DNA from: Nocardioides panacis
Lineage (GTDB): Bacteria > Actinomycetota > Actinomycetes > Propionibacteriales > Nocardioidaceae
NCBI RefSeq assembly: GCF_019039255.1
Contig: NZ_CP077062.1
Span: forward strand, 2,790,001-2,854,000
Reading direction: 5' to 3'
DNA: 64,000 bases
Under the pieces are notes generated by a model. That model was not told where the DNA came from. It worked only from the letters and a program-made list of their open reading frames with translations, and did not search any database. Shown one piece after another: positions 7,926-17,907 of this stretch. Position 1 is the stretch's first letter; every line of letters starts with the position of its first letter. The position numbers and the translations under genes were made by a program.

Positions 7926-8774
7926 TTATCGGCCCGCCCGGGACCGGAACCGCGGCTGGCACCGTGGGCACCAGAAGAGGTTGCGGCCCACCAGCACCTC
8001 GGTGCGCACGGTGCTCCCGCACACGAAGCAGGCCTCGCCGGCGCGGCGGTAGACGTAGACCGGGTGGCCGTCGGTGTCGGCCTGCGGCACCCGGCCGACC
8101 AGCGCCTCCTCGACCGGGACGTGCACGGTGTCGATCCGGCCGCGCCGGACGCCGTCGGCCATCAGCGCGACGAGGTCGTGCCACATCTGCTCGAAGGTGC
8201 CCTGCCGCAGCGAGCTGCCGGGCCGCAGCGGGTCGACGCGGTGCCGGAACAGCACCTCGGCGCGGTAGACGTTCCCGACGCCGGCCAGCACCTTCTGGTC
8301 CATCAGCAGCGCACCGATCGGGGCCCGCGAGCGGTGCACGGTCGCCCAGGCGCGGGTCCAGTCGGCGTCCGGGCGCAGCGGGTCGGGTCCGAGGCGGTCG
8401 AGCAGCAGCCGCTGCTGGTCGCGGGTCATCAGCTCGCAGGCCGTGGCGCCGCGCAGGTCGCCGTACGCCGGCGGGCGCTCGTCGCTGCCGTCGGCCACCA
8501 GCCGCAGCCGGACCTGGCCCCGGGGGTCCTCGGCGACGCCGTCCTGGACCGCGAACTTGCCGTACAGCCCGAGGTGGACGTGCACCTGGCGGTCGCCCTC
8601 GAAGTCCACGAACAGGTGCTTGCCGTAGGACTCCGCGGTCTCCAGCAGGGTGCCGTCGATCAGCGCGGCCGACTCCGCGAACCGGCCCTGCGGGCTGCTG
8701 GCGGACACCACCCGCCCCGCGAAGTGGGCGCTGATGCTGCTGGCGAGCCGGAAGAGCGTGTGGCCCTCGGGCAT
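7926..8774 (-). CDS. Fpg/Nei-family DNA glycosylase/AP lyase
   Basis: Base-excision repair enzyme that removes oxidised bases and cleaves the resulting site. 282 residues. It starts MPEGHTLFRLA: the N-terminal Pro is the Schiff-base nucleophile and PEGHT marks the actinobacterial Nei2-like branch rather than MutM (PELPE). The helix-two-turn-helix region contains QKVLAGVGNVYRAEVLF. The C-terminal zinc finger is CFVCG...CPRCQPRF with four cysteines. Begins 1 base after the rpiB stop, so it is probably co-transcribed with rpiB. Confidence 0.93.
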   Translation of the reverse strand: MPEGHTLFRLASSISAHFAGRVVSASSPQGRFAESAALIDGTLLETAESYGKHLFVDFEGDRQVHVHLGLYGKFAVQDGVAEDPRGQVRLRLVADGSDERPPAYGDLRGATACELMTRDQQRLLLDRLGPDPLRPDADWTRAWATVHRSRAPIGALLMDQKVLAGVGNVYRAEVLFRHRVDPLRPGSSLRQGTFEQMWHDLVALMADGVRRGRIDTVHVPVEEALVGRVPQADTDGHPVYVYRRAGEACFVCGSTVRTEVLVGRNLFWCPRCQPRFRSRAGR

Positions 8775-8775
8775 C

Positions 8776-9276
8776 TCAGGACTGGCCGGGCCGGTGGCCC
8801 AGGGCGGAGTCCGGCAGGTCCGGGAGGTTGCCGGTCTTCTCGTAGTCCGAGAGCATCCGGATCCGGCGGGTGTGCCGCTCCTCGCCGCTGTACGCGGTCT
8901 CCAGGAACACCTCGACGAACCGGATCATGTCCTCGACCGCGTGCATCCGCCCGCCGACCGAGACCACGTTGGCGTCGTTGTGCTCGCGGGCCAGGACCGC
9001 GGTCTCCTCGCTCCACACCAGCGCCGCGCGGACGCCCTTGACCTTGTTGGCTGCGATCGCCTCGCCGTTGCCCGAGCCGCCGATCACGACACCGAGGCTG
9101 CCGTCCTCGTCGGCGGTGGCCTCGGCGGCCCGCAGGCAGAACACCGGGTAGTCGTCGAGGGCGTCGTAGACGAAGGGGCCGTGGTCGACGGCCTCGTAGC
9201 CGTGGTCCGCGAGCCAGTTGAGCAGCTGCTCCTTGAGCTCGAGGCCGGCATGGTCGGAGCCGAGGTGGACGCGCAT
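8776..9276 (-). CDS. rpiB: Ribose-5-phosphate isomerase B
   Basis: Interconverts ribose 5-phosphate and ribulose 5-phosphate in the pentose phosphate pathway. 166 residues of the RpiB/LacAB fold: GSDHAGLELK at the N-terminus binds phosphate, and GGSGNGEAIAANKVKGVRAA contains the active-site loop. As in mycobacterial RpiB, the position of the E. coli catalytic Cys is not Cys here (GSGNG), consistent with the Glu-using actinobacterial type. CAGACT stands 7 bases before the ATG, a near match to the leaderless promoters in this window. Confidence 0.95.
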   Translation of the reverse strand: MRVHLGSDHAGLELKEQLLNWLADHGYEAVDHGPFVYDALDDYPVFCLRAAEATADEDGSLGVVIGGSGNGEAIAANKVKGVRAALVWSEETAVLAREHNDANVVSVGGRMHAVEDMIRFVEVFLETAYSGEERHTRRIRMLSDYEKTGNLPDLPDSALGHRPGQS

Positions 9277-9289
9277 GGGCGAAAGTCTG

Positions 9290-10198
9290 TCAGACGTGCC
9301 GGTCGAGGAAGCCGGCGATCTCCGCCAGCGCCTCCTCCGCGGCGTCGAACAGCTGCGGGTGCCGCCAGAAGCCGTGGATCATCCCGCGGTAGGTGGTGAC
9401 CTCCACCGGCGCGCCCGCGGCGGCGATCCGCCGCGCCAGCTCCAGGTCCTCGTCGGCCAGCACGTCGTGCTCGGCGACCTGCACGAGTGTCGGCGGCAGG
9501 GTGCCGAGGCCGGTCGCGAGGTACGGCGCGAGGTCGGCGTCCTGCAGGTCCTCGGGCCGCGCGGCGTACTGCTCCCAGTACCAGCCGGCCTCGGCCCGGG
9601 TGAGGCCCCCGTCCGGCGCGACGTACGACGGGCAGCCCATCGCCGCGTCGACGAACGGGTAGACCAGCACGGTCGCGGCCAGCGCGTTCGGGTTGCGCAG
9701 CGCGGCGACCAGCGCCAGGTTGCCGCCGGCGCTGTCCCCGCAGGCGACCACCCGGGACAGGTCCAGGCCGTAGGCGGCCGCGTTCACCAGCAGCCAGGAC
9801 AGCGCGGTGTCGACGTCGTCGGGGGCGGCCGGGAACGGGTGCTCGGGTGGGCGCCGGTAGTCCACCGCCAGCACCGCGGACCCGGTCCGGTTGGCGAGCC
9901 GGCGGGCCTGGCCGTCGTGGGTGTCGACGTCACCGAACACGAAGCCGCCGCCGTGCAGGAACAGGATCGTGCGCTGGGCCGTGGCCGGGGCGAGGTCGGG
10001 GACGTAGAGCCGGCAGCGCACCCCGTCGGCGTCCACGTCCTCGACCCGGTCGACCGGCTCCTTGGGCTCCAGCTCCGCGGCGGCGAGCGCCTCGGCGCGC
10101 ATGGCGGCGACGTCGGCCGGCCCGAACCCGGGGTCGGTGACGCTGGGACCGGCCGACCACAGCGCCAGGGCCGCGAGGGCCTGCGGGTGCAGGGTCAC
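9290..10198 (-). CDS. Alpha/beta hydrolase, hormone-sensitive lipase family
   Basis: A 302-residue carboxylesterase. The oxyanion motif HGGGFVFGD and the nucleophile elbow GDSAGGN define the HSL (bacterial family IV) group; the acid is likely the Asp in ADEDLE and the base the His in [10 protein letters not shown]. No signal peptide, so cytoplasmic. The start is GTG at 10198, which overlaps the metG stop by 4 nt (GTGA), so the two genes are translationally coupled. Physiological substrate unknown. Confidence 0.92.
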   Translation of the reverse strand: MTLHPQALAALALWSAGPSVTDPGFGPADVAAMRAEALAAAELEPKEPVDRVEDVDADGVRCRLYVPDLAPATAQRTILFLHGGGFVFGDVDTHDGQARRLANRTGSAVLAVDYRRPPEHPFPAAPDDVDTALSWLLVNAAAYGLDLSRVVACGDSAGGNLALVAALRNPNALAATVLVYPFVDAAMGCPSYVAPDGGLTRAEAGWYWEQYAARPEDLQDADLAPYLATGLGTLPPTLVQVAEHDVLADEDLELARRIAAAGAPVEVTTYRGMIHGFWRHPQLFDAAEEALAEIAGFLDRHV

Positions 10199-11994
10199 GC
10201 GTGCTGCTCCAGACGGGCCAGCTCCTCGTCGACCACCGAGGGGTCGAGCTTGGTGAACACCGGCACCGGCTTCTCCACCGGGGTGCCCGGCACCACCGGC
10301 CGGCGCTCCCAGGCCGGGAAGCCGGAGTACTCGCCGGTGAGGATCGGGTACGGCGCCCCGCCGTCGAGGTCCTCGACCTCCCGGATCTCCGGCATCGGGG
10401 CGACGTCGCCGGAGCCGCCCAGCACCAGGTCCACGGCGTTCGCGCTGTGCGGCAGGAACGGCGCGAGCAGCACGTTGCAGTCCGCCACGGCCTGGGTGGT
10501 GACGTGCAGGACCGTCGCGAGCCGCTCCCGCTCGTCCTCGCCCTTGAGCTTCCACGGCGCGCTGTCCGAGACGTACTTGTTGACGTCCGCGACGGTGCGC
10601 ATGGCCTCGGCGAGCGCCGCCTTCTGGCGGTGCCGACCGATCAGCCCGCCGACCGTCCCGAACGCCGCGTGCACCGTGTCGAGCAGCGCCTGGTCGGCCG
10701 GCTCGAGGGGCCCGGCCGCCGGGATCTCCCCGAAGCTCTTGGCGACCATCGTGGCGGTCCGGTTGACCAGGTTGCCCCAGCCCGCGACCAGCTCGTCGTT
10801 GGTGCGGCGGACGAACTCCGCCCAGGTGAAGTTGCTGTCCTGGTTCTCCGGCCCGGCCGCGGAGATGAAGTAGCGCAGCGCATCGGGCTGGTAGCGGTCG
10901 AGCACGTCGCGGACGTAGATCACCACGCCCCGCGAGGAGGAGAACTGCTTGCCCTCCATCGTGAGGTACTCCGAGGACACGACCTCCGTGGGGAGGTTCA
11001 GCGCGCCGTACTCCCCCGGCTCGCCGCCCCGGTCGCCCCGGCCGTCGTACGCGAGGAGCTCGGCGGGCCAGATCTGGGAGTGGAAGGTGATGTTGTCCTT
11101 GCCCATGAAGTAGTAGGACAGCGCCTCGGGGTCGTTCCACCACTCGCGCCAGCGGTCCGGCTGGCCGAGCCGGCGGGCCCACTCCACGGAGGCCGACAGG
11201 TAGCCGATGACCGCGTCGAACCAGACGTAGAGCCGCTTGGCCGGGTTGTCCTGCCAGCCCTCGACGGGGACCGGGATGCCCCAGTCGATGTCGCGGGTCA
11301 TCGCCCGGGGGCGGATGTCCTCGAGGATGTTCTGGCTGAACTTGATGACGTTCGGCCGCCAGGTGTCCGACGCCTCGCGCTCGTCGAGCCACGTCTTCAG
11401 AGCGGTCGCCAGCGCGGGCAGGTCGAGGAAGAAGTGCTGGGTCTCGACGAACTCCGGGACCTCGCCGCTGATCTTGCTGCGCGGGTCGATCAGGTCGGTC
11501 GGGTCGAGCTGGTTGCCGCAGTTGTCGCACTGGTCGCCGCGGGCCTCGGCGTAGCCGCAGATCGGGCAGGTGCCCTCGATGTAGCGGTCCGGCAGGGTGC
11601 GCCCGGTCGACGGGGAGATCGCGCCCTTGGTGGTCTGCTCGACCATGTAGCCGTTGCGGTGCACGGTGCGGAACATCTCCTGCACCACGGCGTAGTGGTT
11701 GGCCGTCGTGGTGCGGGTGAACAGGTCGTAGGACAGCCCGAGGGCGTGCAGGTCCTCGACGATCATCCGGTTGTTCGTGTCGGCCAGCTCGCGGGGCGTG
11801 ACGCCGGCCTTGTCGGCGGCGACCAGGATCGGGGTGCCGTGCTCGTCGGTGCCCGAGACCATCAGCACGTCGTGCCCGGCCATCCGCATGTAGCGGCTGA
11901 AGACGTCGGAGGGCACACCGAAACCGGCGACGTGACCGATGTGGCGCGGGCCGTTGGCGTACGGCCAGGCGACGGCGGACAGGACTTTGCTCAT
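10195..11994 (-). CDS. metG: Methionine-tRNA ligase
   Basis: Charges tRNA-Met, including the initiator. 599 residues. The HIGH signature appears as HIGH in [13 protein letters not shown], followed by [10 protein letters not shown]. The zinc-binding insert has CPICGY and CDNCG (four Cys). The KMSKS loop is the variant KQFSSSR near residue 350. The C-terminal anticodon-binding helices follow; no appended EMAP domain is present. The promoter looks leaderless, with TAGGCT (12001-12006, minus) 6 bases before ATG. The esterase gene overlaps its end. Confidence 0.97.
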   Translation of the reverse strand: MSKVLSAVAWPYANGPRHIGHVAGFGVPSDVFSRYMRMAGHDVLMVSGTDEHGTPILVAADKAGVTPRELADTNNRMIVEDLHALGLSYDLFTRTTTANHYAVVQEMFRTVHRNGYMVEQTTKGAISPSTGRTLPDRYIEGTCPICGYAEARGDQCDNCGNQLDPTDLIDPRSKISGEVPEFVETQHFFLDLPALATALKTWLDEREASDTWRPNVIKFSQNILEDIRPRAMTRDIDWGIPVPVEGWQDNPAKRLYVWFDAVIGYLSASVEWARRLGQPDRWREWWNDPEALSYYFMGKDNITFHSQIWPAELLAYDGRGDRGGEPGEYGALNLPTEVVSSEYLTMEGKQFSSSRGVVIYVRDVLDRYQPDALRYFISAAGPENQDSNFTWAEFVRRTNDELVAGWGNLVNRTATMVAKSFGEIPAAGPLEPADQALLDTVHAAFGTVGGLIGRHRQKAALAEAMRTVADVNKYVSDSAPWKLKGEDERERLATVLHVTTQAVADCNVLLAPFLPHSANAVDLVLGGSGDVAPMPEIREVEDLDGGAPYPILTGEYSGFPAWERRPVVPGTPVEKPVPVFTKLDPSVVDEELARLEQHA

Positions 11995-12060
11995 GACGCG
12001 AGCCTAGTGAGCGGCGCAATCCGGTTGCCCCACCAGGTGGCCGGACGAGACGCTGGGGGC

Positions 12061-12435
12061 GTGGCCGACCTCGACGACGTACGCCGGATCGTGGAGTCCC
12101 TGCCGTCCAGCACGTTCGAGCGCAGCGACCTCGACGCGGTGGGCGCCGCCGTCGAGGGCACGGCGTTCGCGTTCACCTGGAACCAGCGCGTCGCCCCGAA
12201 GCAGCCGCGGGTGCCGCGGCCGGACGTGCTGGTGGTCCGGGTCGACGGTCAGGCCGCGAAGCAGGAGCTGCTGGACGCCGACCCGGAGAAGTTCTTCACC
12301 GAGTCGCACTACAACGGCTACCCGGCGGTCCTGGTCCGCCTCGCCGAGGTCGGCGAGGACGAGCTCCGGGAGCTGTTGACCGACGCGTGGCGCACCAAGG
12401 CGCCCAAGCGACTCGTGAAGGAGAGCGGCCTGTGA
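12061..12435 (+). CDS. MmcQ/YjbR family DNA-binding-like protein
   Basis: A 124-residue protein with the CyaY-like YjbR fold: DDVRRIVESLPSSTFE at the start, a central RVDGQAAKQELLDADPEKFF, and FTESHYNGYPAVLVRL then TDAWRTKAPKRLVKES, the typical C-terminal helix. Function in the family is poorly defined. The start is GTG at 12061 behind GGGGGC. The next gene overlaps its stop by 4 nt (GTGA), so they form a pair. Divergent from metG. Confidence 0.85.
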   Translation: MADLDDVRRIVESLPSSTFERSDLDAVGAAVEGTAFAFTWNQRVAPKQPRVPRPDVLVVRVDGQAAKQELLDADPEKFFTESHYNGYPAVLVRLAEVGEDELRELLTDAWRTKAPKRLVKESGL

Positions 12436-13049
12436 GCGACCTCGTGGACGACCTGGAGGGGACGGTGGCCGCGGCGTGCACCGCGCTGCGCACCGCGGAA
12501 GCCCTGGACTGGGACCGGCCGGCGACCGGGCTGACCTGGACCGTGCGGTCGACCGTCGAGCACGTCGCCGACGACCTGTTCGCCTACGCCGGGCAGATCG
12601 CGACCGCCACCCCGGAGCTGGAGGAGTACGTCCCCTTCGCCTACTCCGCCGACCGGCCCGGCGAGGCCGAGGTGACCACCCACGCTCGGCGGGAGGCCGG
12701 CAACGAGGGCGTCGTCCGGGTGCTCGACGCCTGCGGCGGCATGCTGGTGGCGCTGGCCCGCACCCGCCCGGCCGACGTGCGCGGCTACCACCCGTACGGC
12801 GTCTCCGACCCGCCCGGCTTCGCGGCGATGGGCACCGTCGAGACGCTGCTGCACCTGCACGACGTGGCCGACCCGCTGGACCTCTCGTGGCACCCCGACC
12901 CGTCCGTCGTACGACGCGTGCTGGACCGGCTCTTCCCGGACGCGCCGACCGACGACCCGTGGCCGACGCTGCTGCGGCTCACCGGCCGGGACCCCGCCGT
13001 CCCGCTGGACTACTGGCGCTGGGACGGCACGGTCCGCCGCTCGTCCTGA
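12432..13049 (+). CDS. DinB/maleylpyruvate isomerase-like metal-binding protein
   Basis: A 205-residue helical-bundle protein of the DinB/MDMPI superfamily, many members of which are mycothiol-dependent thiol transferases. Candidate metal ligands are the His in STVEHVADDLFAYAGQ and the HLHDVADPLDLSW motif near residue 140. The GTG start overlaps the preceding YjbR gene stop by 4 nt. The reaction is unknown; the superfamily is supported by the spacing of the histidines and by length. Confidence 0.7.
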   Translation: MSDLVDDLEGTVAAACTALRTAEALDWDRPATGLTWTVRSTVEHVADDLFAYAGQIATATPELEEYVPFAYSADRPGEAEVTTHARREAGNEGVVRVLDACGGMLVALARTRPADVRGYHPYGVSDPPGFAAMGTVETLLHLHDVADPLDLSWHPDPSVVRRVLDRLFPDAPTDDPWPTLLRLTGRDPAVPLDYWRWDGTVRRSS

Positions 13050-13056
13050 CCGGGGC

Positions 13057-14037
13057 TCAGGCCCAGCGCTCCAGCAGCCCGGCGACCCGGGCCTCGAGCT
13101 CGCCGAAGCAGCGCCGCTCGTCGGCGCCGTCCTCGTGGGCGCGGGAGAACCGCACCGCGTGCACGGCGATCTCGCCGAGGTGCCGCTCGAGCGCGAACAG
13201 CTCGAGGGTGTCCGGGGAGAGCGGGTCGGGGCGGCCGCCGGACTCCACGTAGGCGAACCACGGCTCGGCGCCCTCGGCCTCGCCCAGCGCCTCACGCAGG
13301 TCCCGCTCGCGCGGCGCCAGGCAGACGTTCCCCCAGTCCACCAGGCGCACCCCGTCGGGGGTGCCGATCAGGTTCTCGGCGTGCGGCTCGCCGTGCGTGA
13401 CCACCCACCGGTCCATCGCGCCGGCGACCGCCGCGCCGAGCAGCACGAACCGGCGCAGCGCCCGCTCGACGACCGGGCGGGCCTCGGCGAGCAGCCGCTG
13501 GGTGGGCCCCGACCAGGGACCGCCGGTCCAGCTGCCGAGCCGCAGGCAGTCCTCGAGCTCCTCGCGGCCGGCGTGCGCGCGGCCCACCCGCGGCCGCCAG
13601 ACCGGCAGGTGCCGCGGGCGGCGCTGGCGGTGCAGGTCGCCGAGCAGGGCGGCCAGGTGGGCGCGGGCGGTGTCGTCGGCGAGCGGGCCGACCCCGGGCG
13701 CGCCCTCCAGGAACGGGGTGATGCTCAGCAGCATCCCGGGCTCGACGTCGACGGCGAGCAGCCCGTCGCGGGCGCGGACCGGCGGCACCACGAACGGCAG
13801 GCTGCCGGCCAGCCGGGTGGCGGCGTCGTACGCCGCGAGGAGGGCCGCGCGCTGGTCGTCGGAGGCGACCGGCTCGACGGTGGCGAACCAGTGCGGGCCG
13901 GCGTCCCCATCGACCCGCCAGTGCCAGGCGGCCGAGCCGACCGAGAGGTGCCGGGACCCCACGACGTCCACGCCCCACCCGGAGCGCACCGCCGCCCCGA
14001 CGCGGTCGGCCGGGAGGCCGGGGGGCTCGACGATCAC
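13057..14037 (-). CDS. Aminoglycoside phosphotransferase-like kinase
   Basis: A 326-residue protein with the APH/choline kinase fold. The catalytic loop is VVTHGEPHAENLI (Brenner HGEPHxxN) and the metal-binding DWG follows in VRLVDWGNVCLAPRERDLREAL. The N-lobe is shorter and degenerate (HWFATVEP could carry the ATP Lys position without a Lys). No antibiotic substrate can be inferred; most such genes act on small-molecule alcohols. GTG start with TAGAGT 6 bases upstream (14044-14049, minus), a leaderless arrangement. Convergent with the DinB gene, 7 bases apart. Confidence 0.8.
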   Translation of the reverse strand: MIVEPPGLPADRVGAAVRSGWGVDVVGSRHLSVGSAAWHWRVDGDAGPHWFATVEPVASDDQRAALLAAYDAATRLAGSLPFVVPPVRARDGLLAVDVEPGMLLSITPFLEGAPGVGPLADDTARAHLAALLGDLHRQRRPRHLPVWRPRVGRAHAGREELEDCLRLGSWTGGPWSGPTQRLLAEARPVVERALRRFVLLGAAVAGAMDRWVVTHGEPHAENLIGTPDGVRLVDWGNVCLAPRERDLREALGEAEGAEPWFAYVESGGRPDPLSPDTLELFALERHLGEIAVHAVRFSRAHEDGADERRCFGELEARVAGLLERWA

Positions 14038-14109
14038 GTCAGCACTCTAGGCAGGCTGTCGAGCCCCCCCGCGGGCGTTTCGTCCCGCACAGCGGACCGA
14101 GCGGTCCGC

Positions 14110-14748
14110 TCAGGAGAAGTCGGGACCCTGGGTCCGGGTGCGCTTGAGCTCGTAGAAGCCGGGGGTCGCCGCGACCAGCACGACGCCGTCCCAGAGCAGG
14201 CCGGCGGCCTCGCCCTTGGGGGCCGGGGTGACGACCGGTCCGAAGAACGCGACGCCCTCGACGCTGATGACCGGGGTGCCGACCTCCATGCCGACCTGGT
14301 CCATGCCCGCGTGGTGGGACTTCTTCAGCTCCTCGTCGTAGGCCGTGGAGTCGGCCGCGTCGGCCAGCGAGGTGGGCAGCCCGACCTCGGTCAGCGCCTC
14401 CTCGATCAGCGCGCGGTCGATGGAGCGGCCCTCGAGGTGGATCCGGTTGCCGAGCGCGGTGTAGAGCGGCAGCAGGACCTGGTCGCCCTCGGCCTGCGCG
14501 GCGGCGATCGCCACCCGCACCGGGCCCCAGGCGGTCTCCATCATCGCGCGGTACTCCTCGGGGATGTCCTTGTCCGCGTTGAGGTACGCCAGGCTCATCA
14601 CGTGGAAGCTCGGCGCGATCGGACGGACCTTCTCGACCTCCAGCAGCCAGCGCGAGGACATCCACGCCCAGGGGCACAGCGGGTCGAACCAGAAGTCGAC
14701 GGGGGTGCGGTCCTGCTCGGTCGTGGTGGTCTCGGCGGTCTGGGTCAC
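14110..14748 (-). CDS. DsbA-fold mycothiol-type oxidoreductase (Rv2466c-like)
   Basis: A 212-residue cytoplasmic thioredoxin-fold protein. [19 protein letters not shown] near residue 17 is the hallmark of the actinobacterial Rv2466c-type nitroreductase family; here the second cysteine of CPWC is replaced by Ala, leaving one active-site Cys. The helical insert and [16 protein letters not shown] (cis-Pro loop TPV) complete the DsbA fold. Members reduce substrates using mycothiol. The GTG start lies after CAGGAG. Divergent from pepN. Confidence 0.85.
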   Translation of the reverse strand: MTQTAETTTTEQDRTPVDFWFDPLCPWAWMSSRWLLEVEKVRPIAPSFHVMSLAYLNADKDIPEEYRAMMETAWGPVRVAIAAAQAEGDQVLLPLYTALGNRIHLEGRSIDRALIEEALTEVGLPTSLADAADSTAYDEELKKSHHAGMDQVGMEVGTPVISVEGVAFFGPVVTPAPKGEAAGLLWDGVVLVAATPGFYELKRTRTQGPDFS

Positions 14749-14867
14749 GGGTGCTCCTGGGGTGGGTCGGTGCGGTCGAAAAGGGGGCGTCCGAGGTCAG
14801 GACACGTGTCAGTTCAACCACCTCCGTCGATTCGGTTATTCCCCGTACCGGATGGGAGAATGCGGGC

Positions 14868-17450
14868 ATGCCTGGAACAAACCTCACGCGGGACGAGGCG
14901 CGCGACCGCGCCGCTCTCCTCGACATCGAGTCCTACACCGTGGACCTCGACCTGGACCCTGCCCGCACCACGACCTTCGGCTCGACGACCGTGATCCGGT
15001 TCCGCAGCCGGCAGGGCGCCTCGACCTTCGCCGACCTCGTCGGTGCCACGATCCACGAGGTGACGCTGAACGGCCGGTCCCTGGACCCCGCCGCCGTGTA
15101 CGCCGACCACCGGATCCGCCTGGACGACCTCGCCGAGGACAACGAGCTGCGGGTCGTCGCGGACTGCGCCTACAGCCACACCGGCGAGGGCCTGCACCGC
15201 TTCGTCGACCCCGCCGACGACCGGGTTTACCTCTACTCCCAGATGGAGGTGCCGGACGCCCGTCGGGTGTTCACCACCTTCGAGCAGCCCGACCTCAAGT
15301 CGGTCTTCCACTTCACGGTGACCGCACCCGCGCACTGGGTGGTCGTGTCCAACGCCCCCACCCCCGAGCCGCAGCCCGCCGGGGACGAGCGGTCCGTGTG
15401 GCGCTTCCCGGCGACCGAGCGGATGTCGACCTACGTCACCGCGATCGTCGCCGGTGAGTACCACCAGGTCCACGACACCTACGTCGGCAAGCACGGCGAG
15501 ATCCCGATGGGGCACTACTGCCGCCAGTCGATGGTGCCGTACTTCGACACCGACGAGCTGGTCGAGGTCACCAAGCAGGGCTTCGCGTTCTTCGAGGACG
15601 CCTTCGACTACCCCTACCCCTTCCACAAGTACGACCAGCTCTACGTCCCCGAGTTCAACAACGGGGCCATGGAGAACGCCGGCTGCGTCACGCTGCGCGA
15701 CGAGTACCTCCCCCGCAGCCGCCAGGCGACCTGGTTCTACGAGCAGCGCGCCAACACCGTGCTGCACGAGATGGCGCACATGTGGTTCGGCGACCTGGTC
15801 ACCATGCGGTGGTGGGACGACCTCTGGCTCAACGAGTCCTTCGCGGAGTGGGCCTCCCACCACGCGCTGGTCGAGGCCACGAAGTACGACGAGGCGTGGA
15901 CCGGCTTCACCAACGCCCGCAAGAACTGGGCCTACCGCCAGGACCAGCTGCCCTCCACGCACCCGATCGCGGCCGACAACCACGACCTGGAGGCCGTCGA
16001 GGTGAGCTTCGACGGCATCACCTACGCCAAGGGCGCCTCCGCGCTCAAGCAGCTGGTCGCCTGGGTGGGCGAGCAGGAGTCCTTCGCCGGCCTGAAGGCC
16101 TACTTCCGCCGGCACGCGTTCGGCAACTCCGAGTTCCAGGACCTGCTCTCGGCGCTGGAGGAGACCTCCGGGCGCGACCTGCAGCCGTGGGCCGAGGAGT
16201 GGCTGCAGACCAGCGGAGTGAACACCCTGGCGGTGGACGCCACCGTCGACGAGGACGGCCGCTACAGCTCCTTCGCCGTCGTGCAGAGCGCGCACCCCGA
16301 CCACCCGACGCTGCGCCGGCACCGGATCGGCGTGGGCCTCTACGACCGGGCCGAGGACGGCCGGCTGGTCCGTCGTACGACGGTCGAGACCGACGTCGTG
16401 GGCGCCCGCACCGAGGTGACCAAGCTCGTCGGCACGACCCAGCCGGACCTGGTGCTGCTCAACGACGGCGACCTGTCCTACGCGAAGATCCGCTTCGACG
16501 AGCGGTCGCTGGCGACGGTGCGCGAGTCGATCCACCGCATCGAGAGCTCGCTGGCCCGGGCGCTGTGCTGGGGCGCGCTGTGGGACATGACCCGCGACGC
16601 CGAGCTCTCCGCCGGCGACTTCGTCGCGCTGGTCCTGCAGGGCCTCCCTGCCGAGACCGACGAGACCGCGGTCAAGCAGCTGCCGGTCTACGTGCAGATC
16701 GCCATCGACCAGTTCTCGCACCCGGCGAAGCGCGACGCGCTGCGGGCGACCTGGGAGAAGGGCCTGCGCGAGCTGATCGAGGACGCCGAGCCGGGCAGCG
16801 ACCACCAGCTGACGTTCGTGAAGTCGTTCGCCGGCACCTCCGGCAAGCGGGTCCCGCCGTCGTCGTACGGCGGCGCGGCGCGCAGCGAGGAGGGCCTCGA
16901 CCTGGTCGCCGCCCTGCTCGACGGCAGCGTCCGTCTCGAGGGCCTCGAGGTCGCACCCGACCTGCGCTGGGCCCTGGTCACCGCGCTGGCCCGCGGCGGC
17001 CGCGCGGACGTGGACCGGGTCGCCGAGGAGCTGGCCCGCGACAACACGATCTCCGGGCAGGAGCGGGCCGCCGCGGCGCGCGCGGTGATCCCGTCCGCCG
17101 AGACCAAGGCGCAGGCCTGGGCCGACGCCGCGCTCAGCAACGAGGTCTCCAACGAGACGATGCGCAGCATCGCCTACGTGTTCGACGCCTCCGAGCAGGC
17201 CGACGTGCTCGAGCCCTACCTCGAGAAGTACCTCGCGGTGGCGGACACGATCTGGGAGGACCAAGGCACCCAGATCGCCTCGACGATGCTGGAGTACATG
17301 TTCCCGCGCGCGCTGACCAGCCGGGCGACCCTCGACCGGGTCGACGCCTGGCTGGCGACCTCGCAGGCGAACCCGGCGGCCCAGCGGCTGGTCGGCGAGG
17401 CCCGGGCCGACATCGCCCGCGCCCTGGCCGCGCAGGACGCCGACGCCTGA
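14868..17450 (+). CDS. pepN: Aminopeptidase N (M1 zinc metallopeptidase)
   Basis: Cytoplasmic enzyme of 860 residues that removes N-terminal amino acids from peptides. GAMEN (near residue 266) recognises the peptide N-terminus; HEMAHMWFGDLV with the downstream NESFAE (about 300-325) supplies the HEXXH-X18-E zinc site; a catalytic Tyr is expected in FDGITYAKGASALKQL. The long C-terminal helical ERAP-like domain follows. The ATG at 14868 has GGGAGA 8 bases upstream; a longer in-frame reading has no conserved residues. Ends in a shared hairpin with the convergent DUF5130 gene. Confidence 0.97.
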   Translation: MPGTNLTRDEARDRAALLDIESYTVDLDLDPARTTTFGSTTVIRFRSRQGASTFADLVGATIHEVTLNGRSLDPAAVYADHRIRLDDLAEDNELRVVADCAYSHTGEGLHRFVDPADDRVYLYSQMEVPDARRVFTTFEQPDLKSVFHFTVTAPAHWVVVSNAPTPEPQPAGDERSVWRFPATERMSTYVTAIVAGEYHQVHDTYVGKHGEIPMGHYCRQSMVPYFDTDELVEVTKQGFAFFEDAFDYPYPFHKYDQLYVPEFNNGAMENAGCVTLRDEYLPRSRQATWFYEQRANTVLHEMAHMWFGDLVTMRWWDDLWLNESFAEWASHHALVEATKYDEAWTGFTNARKNWAYRQDQLPSTHPIAADNHDLEAVEVSFDGITYAKGASALKQLVAWVGEQESFAGLKAYFRRHAFGNSEFQDLLSALEETSGRDLQPWAEEWLQTSGVNTLAVDATVDEDGRYSSFAVVQSAHPDHPTLRRHRIGVGLYDRAEDGRLVRRTTVETDVVGARTEVTKLVGTTQPDLVLLNDGDLSYAKIRFDERSLATVRESIHRIESSLARALCWGALWDMTRDAELSAGDFVALVLQGLPAETDETAVKQLPVYVQIAIDQFSHPAKRDALRATWEKGLRELIEDAEPGSDHQLTFVKSFAGTSGKRVPPSSYGGAARSEEGLDLVAALLDGSVRLEGLEVAPDLRWALVTALARGGRADVDRVAEELARDNTISGQERAAAARAVIPSAETKAQAWADAALSNEVSNETMRSIAYVFDASEQADVLEPYLEKYLAVADTIWEDQGTQIASTMLEYMFPRALTSRATLDRVDAWLATSQANPAAQRLVGEARADIARALAAQDADA

Positions 17451-17463
17451 CCCGCAGGACATG

Positions 17464-17499
17464 ACGAAGGGCCGTACCCGACCGGGTGCGGCCCTTCGT
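17464..17499. terminator. Hairpin between pepN and the DUF5130 gene
   Basis: Sixteen-base arms ACGAAGGGCCGTACCC and GGGTGCGGCCCTTCGT with one T-G wobble, 4-base loop. Placed between convergent genes, so it can serve both. Confidence 0.8.
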
Positions 17500-17517
17500 C
17501 GTGGCTGAGGAGCGCGG

Positions 17518-17907
17518 TCAGCCGTGCCGCACCTGCGGGCGGTGCGCGTGCTCGGCGAGCTGGTGCACGCCCTGGGTGATGCCGCCGACCAGGTCGCCGG
17601 CGGCGAAGGCGCTCTGCATGGTCAGCGCGGCCAGCTCGACCTGGGTGTCGTCGAGCACCTGGCGGGCCTGCCGGCCGGTGACGATCTCGAGCTGCTTGGC
17701 GGCCGGGTCGACCATCACGAGCACGGAGCGCTCGGGGGCGACCAGCGCGGCGTGCAGCCGCTCGGCGAACGGCCGGGACTCACCGTCCGCGCGACCCACG
17801 AAGACCGAGAACTCGAAGCGGCACAGCGTCTCCGCGTCCCGGATGGCCTTGTCGATCTCGTGGCGCTGCGACGGGGAGAACGCGTCACCACCGGCCACTT
17901 GCGCCAC
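17518..17907 (-). CDS. DUF5130 family protein (TPM-like)
   Basis: A 129-residue actinobacterial protein. HEIDKAIRDAETLCRFEFSV, then a central LVMVDPAAKQLEIVTGRQAR resemble the TPM-type alpha/beta fold. It lacks membrane helices. The start is GTG at 17907, inside the last codons of the upstream membrane-protein gene (23-nt overlap), so the two are co-expressed. Function unknown; a role linked to the neighbouring envelope protein is only inference. Confidence 0.75.
   Translation of the reverse strand: MAQVAGGDAFSPSQRHEIDKAIRDAETLCRFEFSVFVGRADGESRPFAERLHAALVAPERSVLVMVDPAAKQLEIVTGRQARQVLDDTQVELAALTMQSAFAAGDLVGGITQGVHQLAEHAHRPQVRHG

Noticed and set aside
10201-12435. Single 744-codon protein on the plus strand
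   Set aside because: Only its last 124 codons (from GTG 12061) form a real YjbR-type gene; the rest is antisense to metG.
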